Positions 10,188 to 21,632 of a stretch of DNA of 64,000 bases are shown piece after piece. Location: the NCBI GenBank assembly GCA_902777855.1, contig CACYVN010000001.1, positions 124,001 through 188,000 of the forward strand, read 5' to 3'. Within the stretch, counting starts at the first letter, position 1. Every line of letters begins with the position of its first letter. This stretch comes from an uncultured bacterium (GTDB lineage: Bacteria; Cyanobacteriota; Vampirovibrionia; Gastranaerophilales; Gastranaerophilaceae). The translations under genes and the position numbers were made by a program. The notes beneath the pieces are model-generated. The model did not search any database. It saw nothing but the letters and a program-made list of their open reading frames with translations, and had not been told where the DNA came from.

Positions 10188-10207
10188 AGCCGGCAAATGA
10201 GCCGGCT
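10188..10207. terminator. Bidirectional rho-independent terminator
   Basis: A 7-bp stem AGCCGGC/GCCGGCT with a 6-nt loop is flanked by an A-run on the left and TGATTTTAT on the right. It sits between the convergent genes ending at 10181 and 10212 and could stop transcription in both directions. Confidence 0.8.
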
Positions 10208-10211
10208 GATT

Positions 10212-11570
10212 TTATATTAATACTTCTTTTAGTATTTGTTTATTATGTATTTTTAATGTTTCTTTTATTGATTTATACAACTCAGCATCTGTTTCTCCAA
10301 GTTTGGATAATAATACCGCTGAATCACTTTTTTTAATATCATCAACAAACTTTGTTGAAATTTCCGCTTTAATAATATTTATATTTTTAAATTTAGACAA
10401 AAGTTCTAATATGTCCTGCCCGGGGTTTTCAAATAGAATTAAAGACATATTTTTATCTTTATAACCTACTAAAAATTTATTGATATTAAAAAGGATTTTA
10501 CTGTCATTGTATATAATATTTTCATCTAAAGTAAAATATGAAACTTTTTTATCAGTTAATTCCGCATATATAACTGCAAACAATGATGAAATAAATCCAA
10601 ATACAATGCCTAAAATTATAAATATTAAAAGTTTTGGAGATGAATATTCAAAATCTCTTAACTTCTGCGGTTCTTTCAATACAATAACTTTTGAAGAATC
10701 TGACATATCTTCGACCAATTTTGCCCATTCAAGCTTTTGAGACAAACTATTTACTTTTGCCGCATGCTCAGAAATTTCAACTCTTGATTTTTCGCTTGCT
10801 ATATATTGCCCCTTAATATTACCTATAGTTTTTGAAGCTGATTTTGAAAAAGCACTCATTGCAGTCAAATTACCAGTACCTGAAAGGGCTCCCGAAGGTA
10901 AACCACCGGCAGCATTTACAGATTTATTTAATTCATTTTTTACTCTGTTATATTCTTTTTGAATAATCGCTTTATCAGATTTGGATTTATAACTGTTTAT
11001 TTCCTTATGCAATGCTATATAATTTTTTACGACAGACGAAACCACATTATATGCAGTTTCCGGATTTTTTGATTTATAAGAAATTGTAATTATATTTGTA
11101 TTTTTTTTATTCTCAATAGGAAGAGTTTTTCCTTTGCCTATAAAAGCCGAGGTAGTTATATATTCGCCTTCTTTCTTATTAGGAATAAAACCAAATTTCT
11201 TTTTATACTTTAAATTATTTTCTCTGATAACTTTATCTATGACCAAAGGGGACTGAATAAGTTCAATTTCATTGTTGATAGCTTTATCAGAGCCAAGTGA
11301 CAGCATACCACCGCCCCCAACCTCATCTATAACAAACGGATTTATTTCAGAAATGTTGGAATTGTTTGTTTTGTTTATATATAAATCTACCGAGACTTCG
11401 TATTTTTTCGGAAGAACAAAAGTCAACAATATAAAAAACAATAAAACCACAGAAAATACCTTTATTATTAAACTTTTACGACTCCACAAAATCATAAAAA
11501 TTTTTTTTAAGTCAATATTTAAATTATCGTCCAGTTCTTCCGGCGCATTATAATATATGTTCTGTTCCAT
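10212..11570 (-). CDS. Wzz-type polysaccharide chain-length determinant
   Basis: A 452-residue inner-membrane protein with a cytoplasmic N-terminus, a first membrane helix at about residues 34-53, a large periplasmic coiled region and a second helix at about 315-340 (LLIFIILGIVFGFISSLFAV). This is the Wzz/PCP topology that sets polymer length. There is no C-terminal tyrosine-kinase domain with Walker motifs; the extra 110 C-terminal residues are unassigned. It converges on the polysaccharide operon and probably works with the flippase there. Confidence 0.85.
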   Translation of the reverse strand: MEQNIYYNAPEELDDNLNIDLKKIFMILWSRKSLIIKVFSVVLLFFILLTFVLPKKYEVSVDLYINKTNNSNISEINPFVIDEVGGGGMLSLGSDKAINNEIELIQSPLVIDKVIRENNLKYKKKFGFIPNKKEGEYITTSAFIGKGKTLPIENKKNTNIITISYKSKNPETAYNVVSSVVKNYIALHKEINSYKSKSDKAIIQKEYNRVKNELNKSVNAAGGLPSGALSGTGNLTAMSAFSKSASKTIGNIKGQYIASEKSRVEISEHAAKVNSLSQKLEWAKLVEDMSDSSKVIVLKEPQKLRDFEYSSPKLLIFIILGIVFGFISSLFAVIYAELTDKKVSYFTLDENIIYNDSKILFNINKFLVGYKDKNMSLILFENPGQDILELLSKFKNINIIKAEISTKFVDDIKKSDSAVLLSKLGETDAELYKSIKETLKIHNKQILKEVLI

Positions 11571-11624
11571 AATTCACTCCTTTTTCAATATTATAATATA
11601 AAAACAGACAAAAATTTGCTATTT

Positions 11625-12395
11625 TTACTTAAGCTGAATACAACTTTTTAAAGATTCCATTCTGTTTTTAATTATATTTTTATCTGATAAGCAATTTGCT
11701 GCCATATATTCAAGCCATTTTATCTCAAATTCTATTGCTTTCGCTATTCCTTCCACAATATCTGTATCATTCAGCGCACCAGAATCAAAAACAACACGTC
11801 TGGTTTCAAAATTCACAAATTTCAGGCCTTTGAAATTACTCAGAAAAGCTTTTGCCCTTGGTCTTACTCCGCCTCCGACAGTAAATTTTTGTCCGTAGCT
11901 ATCCGCTTTATTTGCAATATTTAAAGCTATATCCAAAATTTCTTTTGAGTCAACATCATCAAAACTTAAAGATGCGGATTTTGTCATATCATCTCGTCCG
12001 AGAACAATACCCTGTATATATTTCATATTTTCATTTTTCAATATTAAATCTAAATTATTGTACGCATTGATTGTTTCAATATTTATAAGTAAATTAATAT
12101 GTTCGGTACTTCCATAAATCTGCATGCAATTATCCAAGAATTTTTGAACTGCATATTCTGACTCAATCATTGGACAAATAATTGAATCCGCTCCGGCTTT
12201 TTGAGCAACAAAAATATCCGTTAAAGCATCACAACCACCGATTTTTATAAAATATTTCAGCCCAAGTTCCCCGCAAAACTGCTTGAATATAATAAATTCC
12301 TGTTCAGAAATAACTTCAGATGCCATATCTGTACGGATTCCGATTATTCCATATTTTTGTTTTAATTCATGAAGTACCTGCTTTAACTTTTTCAT
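11625..12395 (-). CDS. HpcH/HpaI-like aldolase / citrate lyase family protein
   Basis: A 256-residue TIM-barrel type protein. The segments ADSIICPMIES, NLLINIETI and GIVLGRDD match the HpcH/HpaI aldolase and citrate-lyase beta family, in which Glu and Asp of these strands bind the metal. It lies 54 bp upstream (in plus coordinates) of the Wzz gene on the same strand, so it may belong to polysaccharide precursor synthesis. The substrate is unknown. Confidence 0.75.
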   Translation of the reverse strand: MKKLKQVLHELKQKYGIIGIRTDMASEVISEQEFIIFKQFCGELGLKYFIKIGGCDALTDIFVAQKAGADSIICPMIESEYAVQKFLDNCMQIYGSTEHINLLINIETINAYNNLDLILKNENMKYIQGIVLGRDDMTKSASLSFDDVDSKEILDIALNIANKADSYGQKFTVGGGVRPRAKAFLSNFKGLKFVNFETRRVVFDSGALNDTDIVEGIAKAIEFEIKWLEYMAANCLSDKNIIKNRMESLKSCIQLK

Positions 12396-12423
12396 TTAGT
12401 TTAAACTTTCTGATTCGTATCTT

Positions 12424-13335
12424 TTATTTATCTGTTTTATCACAATTATTCAAACATTTTTTCTTATAACAAATAGGCTCTGAATGAATAGATATTGAAC
12501 AATTAGGATATATCAGACAAATTTGTTTTTCTATTTCATCACAAATTTTGTGGCAATCACAAATAGAGGTATCAAAGGGGAATTGTAAAATCATATCAAT
12601 ATCTATTGCCGGACCGACCTGACGTGCTTTCAGACTGTTTCTTTTTAACTTAATTCCTGAATGAGCTTTTATTATCTGTTTGATTTCGTCAGTATCTTCA
12701 ATCGGTAATGAATGGTCCAAAAGATTGCTTCCCGCTCTTTTTGAAATATTATAACCTGCCCTGAATATTATTCCAGCGACAAGAATAGCGATAACAGGGT
12801 CGAGCATAACATGACCTGTCACTTTTATGAGTATTAAACCCAATAAAACCCCAAAAGAAGAATAAATATCCGTTCTCAAGTGCTCTCCATCCGCATATAA
12901 AGAAATTGAATTAGATTCTTTTGCGACTTTAAACAGCAAAGAACTTACTATTATATTGAGGACAACAGCAACAGACATCACTGCAATCCCCATAAAACTT
13001 TCATTATCAAAATTAGTCCCCAGAAGAATCTTGCGTGTTGCTTCAAAAATAATAAACAAAGCCGCAAGTATAATTAAAATACCTTCAACAAAACCTGCCA
13101 TATCCTCATACTTGCCATGTCCGTACGGATGATCTTTATCCGCAGGCTGTGAAGATTTAATAACAGAAAAGAATGTCAATACTGAAGCAAACAAATCACT
13201 GAGAGAATGAATTGCCTCAGATATAATACTGATACTTCCGCTGAAAACTCCGGTAATTATTTTTAAAACAGACAGTATTATATTGGATGCAATTGATAAT
13301 CCCGATACTAATTTCTTTTTCTGATTTATTTCCAT
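12424..13335 (-). CDS. Cation diffusion facilitator (FieF/ZitB family) metal exporter
   Basis: A 303-residue CDF transporter with about six membrane segments. The two metal-site motifs are visible: HSLSDLFAS near residue 43 and DGEHLRTD near residue 150. HPYGHGKYED is the family loop. The C-terminal cytoplasmic domain ends in a Cys-rich tail (CYKKKCLNNC) that could bind Zn, Fe or Mn. It exports divalent metal using the proton gradient. It stands alone on its strand. Confidence 0.9.
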   Translation of the reverse strand: MEINQKKKLVSGLSIASNIILSVLKIITGVFSGSISIISEAIHSLSDLFASVLTFFSVIKSSQPADKDHPYGHGKYEDMAGFVEGILIILAALFIIFEATRKILLGTNFDNESFMGIAVMSVAVVLNIIVSSLLFKVAKESNSISLYADGEHLRTDIYSSFGVLLGLILIKVTGHVMLDPVIAILVAGIIFRAGYNISKRAGSNLLDHSLPIEDTDEIKQIIKAHSGIKLKRNSLKARQVGPAIDIDMILQFPFDTSICDCHKICDEIEKQICLIYPNCSISIHSEPICYKKKCLNNCDKTDK

Positions 13336-13385
13336 AATCTTTACCTTACTAAATAATACTACGAAATTATCCCTGTTAACAAGAT

Positions 13386-13415
13386 TTGATAATTATTAAC
13401 AAAACATGCTATAAT
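13386..13415 (+). promoter_or_regulatory. Promoter of cstA giving a leaderless transcript
   Basis: TTGATA at 13386-13391 and TATAAT at 13410-13415 are 18 bp apart. The cstA ATG starts 7 bp after the -10 box, exactly where transcription should begin, and there is no ribosome-binding site before it. Confidence 0.65.
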
Positions 13416-13421
13416 TTTTCT

Positions 13422-14864
13422 ATGCAAACATTTATCTTGGGGATTTTAATTTTAATAACAGGTTATGTATTTTATTCCAAATACATTAGCAGTCTGTTTT
13501 CACCTGATGACAGAGAAACTCCTGCAACAAAAAATCATGACGGAGTTGATTTTGTTCCTATTTCAAAAAACAGAAATGCCCTCATTCATCTTTTAAATAT
13601 CGCTGGAATGGGTCCGATTATCGGAGCGGTCCAGGGAATTTTATTCGGTCCTGTTGCCTTTATACTTATCCCTATAGGTTGTATTTTCGCAGGAGGAGTA
13701 CACGATTATTTTGCAGGTATGCTTTCTATGCGCAATAAAGGAGCTCAAATCACAGGACTTATACACAGATATTTGGGGAAATCCGTTTTCAGAATTTTCA
13801 TTGTTATCGTATCGATAATGCTTTTACTGTTAGCTACGGTCTTTGTTTATACTTCAGGTGACATATTTGTCGAAAGATTCTTCGGAGTAAAAGATTTTGC
13901 CATATCAAATCCCGTAGTTTTAATAACTTATCTGGTAATTTTATTATACTTTATTACTGCAACACTTTTCCCGATAGACAAAATCATCGGCAAATTTTAT
14001 CCGGCTCTTGGCTTAATGCTTATCATAGGAACCGGATTGGTACTTTGCGGATTTTTTATAAACGGAGTAAATCTGCAAAATTTCAGTTTAGCAAATTATA
14101 ACATGCACCCCAAACACCTGCCACTGATACCGATGTTTTTTATGACAGTAAGCTGCGGACTATTATCCGGATTTCATTCAACACAGGCTACGATAATTTC
14201 AAGAACAGTTACAAGTGAATTGGACGGAAAAAGAATATTTTATGGAATGATGTGTGTTGAATCTCTTATTGCAATGATTTGGGCTGCCGCAGCTATGGAT
14301 GTTTACAGTCTTAATCTTGTTCCACAAAATATAATTGGAACCGCAAATGTCGTAAATATTATTGCTAACAAATTTGTACCGTTTAATTTAGCATTCCTTG
14401 TCACTCTGGCTGTTATAATTCTGCCGATTACATCAGGAGATACGGCGTTAAGGGGTTTAAGAATTACTATTGCGGATGCTCTTAATTTGGAGCAAAAGAA
14501 AATAATAAACAGATTGATAATTGTTGTACCCATTGTTTTATGTGTACTTGGCATTTTAGTATGGGCTAAACTGAATGCAGGCAGTTTTGGTTTAATTTGG
14601 CGCTATTTTACATTCTTTAATCAGTTAATCGCAATTCCGACACTTCTTTGCGCAAGTATTTATTTGGCAAAAGAAAAGAAAAATTATATTCCGACAATTA
14701 TACCGGCATTATTTTATATATTTATCACAATGTCTTTTATTTTCAGCGAAAAAATAGGTTTCAGCTTACCATTAATCTATGCTGAGATTATTGCAATCAT
14801 TATAACCGTATCCGCACTTTTTTATGTGTTTAATATAATTAAATCCAATAAATCCAAGAATTAA
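13422..14864 (+). CDS. cstA: Carbon starvation protein CstA-type transporter
   Basis: I start at the ATG at 13422 (480 residues): it gives a natural first membrane helix, and its position matches a leaderless transcript. An upstream in-frame ATG at 13386 overlaps the promoter itself. The protein has about 13 membrane segments. It carries the GMGPIIGAVQGILFGPVAFI block and the HDYFAGMLSMR loop typical of CstA, which takes up pyruvate and peptides in enterobacteria. It is shorter than E. coli CstA (about 700 residues) but matches the short family form. Confidence 0.88.
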   Translation: MQTFILGILILITGYVFYSKYISSLFSPDDRETPATKNHDGVDFVPISKNRNALIHLLNIAGMGPIIGAVQGILFGPVAFILIPIGCIFAGGVHDYFAGMLSMRNKGAQITGLIHRYLGKSVFRIFIVIVSIMLLLLATVFVYTSGDIFVERFFGVKDFAISNPVVLITYLVILLYFITATLFPIDKIIGKFYPALGLMLIIGTGLVLCGFFINGVNLQNFSLANYNMHPKHLPLIPMFFMTVSCGLLSGFHSTQATIISRTVTSELDGKRIFYGMMCVESLIAMIWAAAAMDVYSLNLVPQNIIGTANVVNIIANKFVPFNLAFLVTLAVIILPITSGDTALRGLRITIADALNLEQKKIINRLIIVVPIVLCVLGILVWAKLNAGSFGLIWRYFTFFNQLIAIPTLLCASIYLAKEKKNYIPTIIPALFYIFITMSFIFSEKIGFSLPLIYAEIIAIIITVSALFYVFNIIKSNKSKN

Positions 14865-14883
14865 AATAAGTTCTCAAACTTTT

Positions 14884-17800
14884 TTACTCTGTTTCATTAA
14901 CTTCTTTTTTATTATTAAAATATTTATCAACAGTTTCCTGAATGATTACATAAAATGCAGGGGTCAGGATAGTACCCAAGGTTGCTGCAGTTATCATACC
15001 ACCTATTACAGTCGAACCAACAGAAATTCTTGAATTTGCACCTGCACCGGACGCAAATAACAACGGTAATATACCTAAAATAAATGCCGCTTCTGTCATC
15101 ATGATTGCTCTAAATCTCAGTGCCGCAGCCTGAATTGCCGCATCCTGAATAGATAAACCATTTTTTTCATGTTCATCTTTTGCAAATTCAACAATCAAAA
15201 TGGATTGTTTTGCTGCTAACCCGATTAATGTAATCAATCCGACTTGAGAATACAAATCAAGTGACTGACCAATCATTAGTTGGAAGATAAGAGCTCCGAC
15301 AATTGCGACAGGAGATATTAAAAGTACCGCAACAGGTATCATATAGCTTTCATAAAGTGCAACAAGGAACAAATATACAAATAACAATGCAAAACCGACA
15401 ACTATCGGAGTTTGTCCTGCAGATTCTTTTTCTTGCAGAGAAGTTCCTGACCATGCAAAAGTATAATTATTGGGTAGAAGTTTTTCAGAAAGCTTTTCCA
15501 TTGCATTCATTGCATCTCCGGAGGTTTTGCCGTTTGCTTGAGTGCCCATAATCTGAACGGAACGGAATTGATTAAATCTTGTGATTGATACCGCTCCGGT
15601 AATTTGTTTTGCTGTTATTATTGTTGATATAGGAACAGTTTTTCCTTGTGTATTCATAACATATATTCTCTGTAAATCTTCAATTTTATCCCTGTAATTA
15701 CTTTCAGCCTGCATAAACACCCTAAAAATTCTTCCGATTTTATTAAAGTCATTTATGTAAGAATATGAAAGAGTTGAAGCAAGAGTATTATGCAATTCCG
15801 CAATATCAACATCTTGAGCAAGAGCTTTTTCATAATCAATATTTAAAATATATTGAGGTACATTTGCTTGAAATTGTGTATAAACATTTGCTAAATTTGA
15901 ATCAGCATTAGCTTTTTGTATAAATTCATTTGCAAAAGCAGATAAATCCTGAACCTTAGCATTATTTAACGAAAGTAATTGATATTCAAAACCTCCTGAC
16001 ATACTTAAACCGTCAATTGCCGGAGGAGAAAAAGTAATAATTGATGCTTCGTTTATGTCAGCAGTTCTTTTATATATTTCCGTTAAAATACCGTTATGAG
16101 ATAAATCAGTTTGTTTTCCTTGTATAAATCTGACAACTTTACCCAATATATTGACTTTTCTATCCCCCCATTCTTTCAGATTTGTTACTACAAATCCTTG
16201 ATTTGAAGGTCCCATACCACCAAAAGCAATAATTTTTTCTTTTTCAATCCCCTCAATATCTTTAATTGCTTTGGTAAATTTAATCATTACATCTTCTGTT
16301 CTATTCAATGAAGCACCGTCCGGAAGTGTTACTACACTTATCAAATATCCTTGATCTTCATCAGGAATAAATCCCGTCGGAATTATTTTAAATAGACCGA
16401 GCATTAAAAGCATAATGGAAATATAAGTAATAACGGTTAATTTTTTATTAAAAACAAATTTTTTGACCATTTCAATATAATATTTTGTTAATATGTCAAA
16501 GTATTTGTTAAAATAATCCAAACCTTTCTTGATATATAACAAACTTATTTTTATATATTCATTTGTAATTTCTTTTGTCTGTTTTGCTTTTTTAAGCAAA
16601 ATAGAGCACATTGCAGGTGATAAAGACAATGCACAAATTGCTGATATTGCAATTGATACTGCAATACAAACCGCAAATTGCTTATACATAGTCCCAGATA
16701 ACCCGCTCATAAAACACATCGGAACAAATACTGCCATCAAAACTGATGCCATTGCAACAAGTGATCCCCCAACTTCTTTCATTGTTATTTGAGTGGCCTC
16801 GGTGGCGGATTTGCCATCTTCCATATGTCGTTTGACATTTTCTATAACAACAATTGCATCATCGACAACTACGGCTACCGCAAGTACAAGAGCAAATAAT
16901 GTTAACAGATTTAGTGACATTCCGAGCATTTTTAATGCGATAAATGTACCAACTAAAGAAACCGGAATAGTAACACAAGGAATTAATGTAGCTTTAAAAT
17001 CCCCTAAAAATACAAATATGATTAAAATGACGATTAATGAAGTCAAAAGTATTGTGAATTCTACTTCATCCATTGATTCTGTAATGAATATAGCACTATC
17101 CATCATTGTATCTATTTTTAAAGAATCCGGAAGAGTTTTGGTCAATTTATTCATTTCTTTGTGTACATTTTTAACAATATCAACAGTATTAGCTCCCGGT
17201 AATGGCATAACCTGAATTAAAGCTCCCGGTTTCCCAGCAATTAAACCAAATTTAGAATAAGATTTTGCACCCAGTTCAACTCTGGCTAAATCTTTCAACT
17301 TAATTTTTGATCCGTTTGAATTTGAACGCACTACGATATTTTCAAATTCTTCGACTGAAGATAATCTGCCTTTGGTAAGCAAAGTTAATTTTAAACTCGG
17401 TTTTGATAAAGATGGCTCATCTCCTAATGATCCTGTTGAAATCTGAGCATTTTGATTTCTTACAGCATTTTGAATTTCTGATACCGTCATCTTATAACTT
17501 GCAAGTTTTTCGGGATCAAGCCAAATTCTCATACTGTAATCATCCGCGCCAAACACGTTGACTGCTCCAACACCGCTTATTCTTTTTATGGTATCTTTTA
17601 TGTATATATTTGCATAATTGGTTAAATCCAATTGATTCCAAGAATCATCTTCCGATGACAAGTTAAGTATTATAGCACCAATTCCGCTAACCTGATTTTC
17701 TGCCGTAATCCCTTGTTGAATAACCTCTTGCGGAAGCATTGATTGCACTTGTTGAAGTTTATTTTGAACATTCATCAAATTTAAGTCATTGTTAGTGCCT

Positions 17801-18102
17801 GTTTTAAAGAATATATTTAATGAATAAGCTCCGTCATAGCTGGTAGAATTCATATAGAGCATATCTTTAACACCGTTTAATTGTGTTTCAAGTAAGGATG
17901 CAATAGATGACTCTATAACTTCCGCACTCGCCCCGGGATAACTTGCCGTTACGGTAACCTGCGGAGGAGTGATATTCGGATATTTTTCCTGCTGCAATCC
18001 GCATAAGGATAAAACCCCTAATATAACTATAAATAATGAAATTACGACTGCAAAACGCGGTTTTCTAATAAAGAAATATAAATCCTCTTTTTTTATGCCC
18101 AT
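14884..18102 (-). CDS. RND efflux pump inner-membrane transporter (AcrB/HAE1 family)
   Basis: A 1072-residue HAE1 pump of full family length with 12 membrane segments in two halves. The proton-relay aspartates are in [11 protein letters not shown], and the matching lysine is in [16 protein letters not shown] in the second half. Periplasmic porter regions such as [10 protein letters not shown] are intact. It forms a trimer exporting hydrophobic toxins with the membrane-fusion protein encoded upstream. Its start overlaps that gene's stop by 1 bp. No TolC-like outer-membrane gene is adjacent. Confidence 0.93.
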   Translation of the reverse strand: MGIKKEDLYFFIRKPRFAVVISLFIVILGVLSLCGLQQEKYPNITPPQVTVTASYPGASAEVIESSIASLLETQLNGVKDMLYMNSTSYDGAYSLNIFFKTGTNNDLNLMNVQNKLQQVQSMLPQEVIQQGITAENQVSGIGAIILNLSSEDDSWNQLDLTNYANIYIKDTIKRISGVGAVNVFGADDYSMRIWLDPEKLASYKMTVSEIQNAVRNQNAQISTGSLGDEPSLSKPSLKLTLLTKGRLSSVEEFENIVVRSNSNGSKIKLKDLARVELGAKSYSKFGLIAGKPGALIQVMPLPGANTVDIVKNVHKEMNKLTKTLPDSLKIDTMMDSAIFITESMDEVEFTILLTSLIVILIIFVFLGDFKATLIPCVTIPVSLVGTFIALKMLGMSLNLLTLFALVLAVAVVVDDAIVVIENVKRHMEDGKSATEATQITMKEVGGSLVAMASVLMAVFVPMCFMSGLSGTMYKQFAVCIAVSIAISAICALSLSPAMCSILLKKAKQTKEITNEYIKISLLYIKKGLDYFNKYFDILTKYYIEMVKKFVFNKKLTVITYISIMLLMLGLFKIIPTGFIPDEDQGYLISVVTLPDGASLNRTEDVMIKFTKAIKDIEGIEKEKIIAFGGMGPSNQGFVVTNLKEWGDRKVNILGKVVRFIQGKQTDLSHNGILTEIYKRTADINEASIITFSPPAIDGLSMSGGFEYQLLSLNNAKVQDLSAFANEFIQKANADSNLANVYTQFQANVPQYILNIDYEKALAQDVDIAELHNTLASTLSYSYINDFNKIGRIFRVFMQAESNYRDKIEDLQRIYVMNTQGKTVPISTIITAKQITGAVSITRFNQFRSVQIMGTQANGKTSGDAMNAMEKLSEKLLPNNYTFAWSGTSLQEKESAGQTPIVVGFALLFVYLFLVALYESYMIPVAVLLISPVAIVGALIFQLMIGQSLDLYSQVGLITLIGLAAKQSILIVEFAKDEHEKNGLSIQDAAIQAAALRFRAIMMTEAAFILGILPLLFASGAGANSRISVGSTVIGGMITAATLGTILTPAFYVIIQETVDKYFNNKKEVNETE

Positions 18103-19289
18103 TATTTTTTCTTACTTTCTTTTTTCTTATCTTCTTTTTTATAAGGTATTGTTTTCACTTTCTGACCTGATTTATAAATATTCTGAATACCGCTCATGAC
18201 AACTTCATCTTTATAATCAAGCCCTTTTTCAACAACCCAATAATTATCTATATTATAATTAACTGTTATATCTCTTTTTACCGCTTGTCCGTCTTTAACT
18301 ACCCATACATAATAACCTGTGCCGATATCCGTTTTGGTTGCGGACTGAGGGATTAGCATTACTTTTTCCGGCTTATTAACTCTTATTGTTACATTTGCAT
18401 AATCACCAGGTACAAGGATTTCGTCCGGATTTTCAAAAATTGCTCTTAGCGTAACGGTTCCCGTACTTTCATCAACTTTGTTATCTACAAATTCTATTTG
18501 CCCTGCGATTTCATACGTTGAGCCGTCCGCAAGACCTAACAGAACAGATGCCGTACTGTCAGAATTTGGATTTTTCTTATAATATTTTTTTAATTCAATA
18601 AAATCACCACTCTTTAACGGGAACACAACTCTCATCGGATTTGTACTGTATATTTGGGCAATTACCCCTGACGAAGGAGAAACATAATTACCGACCGAAT
18701 AGTTTGTTTTACCTATTCTTCCTGCCATTGGAGAGGTTATATTTGTATAACTCAAATTCAGATTTGCTTTTGATAATTCCGCTTTTGCTCCGTCAAGCGC
18801 TGCTCTGCTTTTATTCCTTGTGGTCACAGCATTGTCATAATCCTCACGACTTACCAAATCTTCTTTTACAAGAACTTCAGCCCTTTTTAATTCGGTTTCG
18901 GAATTTTTATATTCTTCATAATTTTCGTTTACCGTTGCCCTTGCATTCCTTGCTGCAAGTAAATATTCATCCTGCTCTATTAGAAAAAGCTTTTGACCTT
19001 TTTTTACCCGGTCGCCTTCTTCAAAATATTTTTGTTCCAACCAGCCTGAAACTCTTGCTATTACGTCCACAGACAAGTTCGCTTCAATCCTGCCTGTTGC
19101 CTTAATTTCAGGGAATATATCTCTGGCAATCGGCTTTGCAACTTCAACCGTTTTAGGCTGCATCATCATAAATGAAGCATACATACCTGATATCAAAGTT
19201 TTTGCCTGATTAAATATTATTGGGATTATAATCACGCATAATATAATTAAAATAATTTTAGTTTGTTTTGACTTAAAATCTATTTTCAT
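18102..19289 (-). CDS. RND efflux periplasmic adaptor (AcrA-like membrane fusion protein)
   Basis: A 395-residue protein with one N-terminal membrane helix (about residues 10-30), a lipoyl-like half motif ([20 protein letters not shown]), a coiled-coil hairpin and a second lipoyl half ([16 protein letters not shown]). A beta-barrel domain and a very Lys-rich tail follow. It links the pump to an outer-membrane channel. It is the first gene of a two-gene operon. Confidence 0.92.
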   Translation of the reverse strand: MKIDFKSKQTKIILIILCVIIIPIIFNQAKTLISGMYASFMMMQPKTVEVAKPIARDIFPEIKATGRIEANLSVDVIARVSGWLEQKYFEEGDRVKKGQKLFLIEQDEYLLAARNARATVNENYEEYKNSETELKRAEVLVKEDLVSREDYDNAVTTRNKSRAALDGAKAELSKANLNLSYTNITSPMAGRIGKTNYSVGNYVSPSSGVIAQIYSTNPMRVVFPLKSGDFIELKKYYKKNPNSDSTASVLLGLADGSTYEIAGQIEFVDNKVDESTGTVTLRAIFENPDEILVPGDYANVTIRVNKPEKVMLIPQSATKTDIGTGYYVWVVKDGQAVKRDITVNYNIDNYWVVEKGLDYKDEVVMSGIQNIYKSGQKVKTIPYKKEDKKKESKKK

Positions 19290-19410
19290 GTTTACCCTCT
19301 ACATTAAATTCCTGAGATTATTCTACCATAAAATTCTTAAACATATCAATTGGAAATGAATAAAATATTTGAGCTATATACAATGATACAATAAAATATG
19401 TCAAATCTTT

Positions 19411-19481
19411 CGTCATTCAGAGCAAAGCAAAAAATCTGTTATACGAAACAAATTTTTCAGGCTGAAACCATCTGAATAACG
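19411..19481. repeat. REP-like palindromic intergenic repeat
   Basis: CGTCATTCAGA at 19411-19421 pairs with TCTGAATAACG at 19471-19481 with one G-U pair, enclosing about 49 nt. The left arm (CGTCATTCAGAGCAAAGC) resembles dispersed CGTCATTCTGAGC-type repeats found in many bacterial genomes. Only one copy is visible here. It lies in the 239-bp gap between the efflux operon and the phosphatase gene. Confidence 0.5.
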
Positions 19482-19528
19482 AGGTTTTCTGTGAATTTGG
19501 GAAAAATTAATATATAATTACCTAATAT

Positions 19529-21481
19529 TTAACCTAAATATTTGATATCAAGTATTGTAATATCATCAAATTGAGATGCACCGTTTGAAAAATTATTAAT
19601 ATCGGCTTTTATATTTTCAATTATTTCTTTAGGGGCTTTAGGTTCATTAGCTCTATCATTCAAAAAATTAAGCAATCTTTCTTCTCCATAAAATTCTTCT
19701 TTTGTGTTTTGAGCTTCTGTCACGCCATCTGTATATATTAATATATCGTTTTCCGGTTTTAGAAATATTTTTGAAGATTTGTATTCATAATTTTCCATAG
19801 CTGATAATACTAAATTAGCATCGGATTTCAAATATTCAAATTTATCGCTTAATTTGATAACAGGTGGATTATGACCGGCATTTACATATTCAAGTTCTCC
19901 CGTTTCGGTGTTTAATATTGCAATGAATGCCGTCAAAAACATCCCGGCTTTATTGGTTGCGCAAAGTTCATTATTTGTTGTACTTATAGCAATATTTAAA
20001 GGAATCCCGCTCAATAAATTACTTTTTAGTAAGGATTTAGCATTCATCATAAATAATGCCGCAGGAATACCTTTCCCTGAAACATCAGCAATTAAAAATG
20101 CGAAACGATTTTCATCAATAAAGAAGAAATCATAAAAGTCTCCGCCAACTTCTTTGGCAGGATTCATAGAGGCATATATATCAAAATGACTCGTTTGAGG
20201 AAATTTGGCAGGTAATACCGAAGATTGGATTTTTGTAGCAATTTCAAGTTCGGATGCTCTTTTTTGTTCTTCTCTTGCATTTTCTTTTTGAATTTTTAAT
20301 AAATTCAAAAGATTATCTCTCATAGTATAAAATGCCTGAGTTAATATTCCTACTTCATCATTCGATATTACAGGCGGAAGTTCGGTTTCAAATTCCCCTT
20401 TACCATATTTTTCAGCGACATGAGATAATTTAACAATAGGATTTGTTGTAAACTTACATATCCAATTTATAAACAAAATTAGCAGAAAAATTCCAAATAT
20501 TGTTCCTGACAACAAAATCAACTGAAAATGTTTAACCGGTTTATAGAAACTATCGGAAGAATATACTAAGTACGAACTCCAATGCGTTTTTGGAATAGGG
20601 GAATAAACAAAAACGACTTCTCCGTTATGAACAGAAGATTTTGGCATTGTGATAAAACCGCTTTTCCCGCTTTTAACCTGATTAGCCACATATTTTAATT
20701 GCTCTGAATTAATTTCATCCGCAAGTTGAGATATAGTTTTTTTAAATTCAATATTTTTATCCGGATGTATTAAATATAATCCTTTGGCTGATGTTAAAAG
20801 ATATTTGCCGTTTGCTTCAAATTTATAATTGTTAAGCCAATCACGCATAGCATCCAAATTGCCTGATGTCCCGATAACACCATCCCAATCGGAGCTTCCT
20901 TTAAATTTGAAAGGAATAGAAACACTTGAAGATAATAATTTATCGCCATTGGGATCTTCAGCCATATATGGTTCTGTCCAATGAATTTTGCCTGTTTTTA
21001 ACGCAAAAGTAAGCCATTCACGATTTTGGGCAAAACCTGTTTCTTTCCAACTCAGGGTATACATTTTACCATTTTTTATGTAACTGTAATAAAAGGTGCC
21101 GTTAGCCAATTCTCCGTGTTTTGGTAGGACATATATAAAAAATTCATAGAAGTGCCCATACTGTTCCGTAATTGATTTTAAACCTGCCTGAGCCAACAAA
21201 TCCAAGTCTTGCTCGTTTACATTATTTTTTAATTCTAAAATTCTCGCAGTATTTACAATGGATTGCTCTGCGATATCAGCGCCCTGAGCAATGTTATGAT
21301 TTACATCCCCCAATGCTTTGTATGCAGCAGAAATAACTTGCTCTTTCAGTAAAGGTCTTGAATAATTTGATATAAAAATACTTAACGCCAATGAACCGAC
21401 TAAAATAGTTAAAAGAATACTTGCACTAAGTTTGAATACCAGTGAACTGTTTTTTATAAAGCCAATAAATCTTTCAAACAT
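19529..21481 (-). CDS. Membrane sensor with SpoIIE/PP2C-type serine phosphatase output
   Basis: A 650-residue receptor: membrane helix at residues 15-40, a periplasmic Cache-like sensor (about 40-310), a second helix near 325-345, a HAMP segment (NPIVKLSHVAEKYGKGEF), a short coiled coil and a C-terminal SpoIIE domain. In the last, GGDFYDF, ADVSGKGIPAALFM, NAGHNPP and IYTDGVTEAQN supply the metal-binding aspartates of PP2C phosphatases. Such proteins usually dephosphorylate anti-sigma-antagonist proteins; no such partner lies next to it. It is monocistronic. Confidence 0.92.
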   Translation of the reverse strand: MFERFIGFIKNSSLVFKLSASILLTILVGSLALSIFISNYSRPLLKEQVISAAYKALGDVNHNIAQGADIAEQSIVNTARILELKNNVNEQDLDLLAQAGLKSITEQYGHFYEFFIYVLPKHGELANGTFYYSYIKNGKMYTLSWKETGFAQNREWLTFALKTGKIHWTEPYMAEDPNGDKLLSSSVSIPFKFKGSSDWDGVIGTSGNLDAMRDWLNNYKFEANGKYLLTSAKGLYLIHPDKNIEFKKTISQLADEINSEQLKYVANQVKSGKSGFITMPKSSVHNGEVVFVYSPIPKTHWSSYLVYSSDSFYKPVKHFQLILLSGTIFGIFLLILFINWICKFTTNPIVKLSHVAEKYGKGEFETELPPVISNDEVGILTQAFYTMRDNLLNLLKIQKENAREEQKRASELEIATKIQSSVLPAKFPQTSHFDIYASMNPAKEVGGDFYDFFFIDENRFAFLIADVSGKGIPAALFMMNAKSLLKSNLLSGIPLNIAISTTNNELCATNKAGMFLTAFIAILNTETGELEYVNAGHNPPVIKLSDKFEYLKSDANLVLSAMENYEYKSSKIFLKPENDILIYTDGVTEAQNTKEEFYGEERLLNFLNDRANEPKAPKEIIENIKADINNFSNGASQFDDITILDIKYLG

Positions 21482-21632
21482 AAATAAAACTGCTCCCGAA
21501 TATACTTATTCCTAAATAATTTATAATAAATTCATTTATATGTAAATACTATCAACAAATTTGCTTTATCTTTCAATTTTTCACAAAATAATAAATAATA
21601 GTTAATAAAAGGGCAATAAAACAAATACATTA

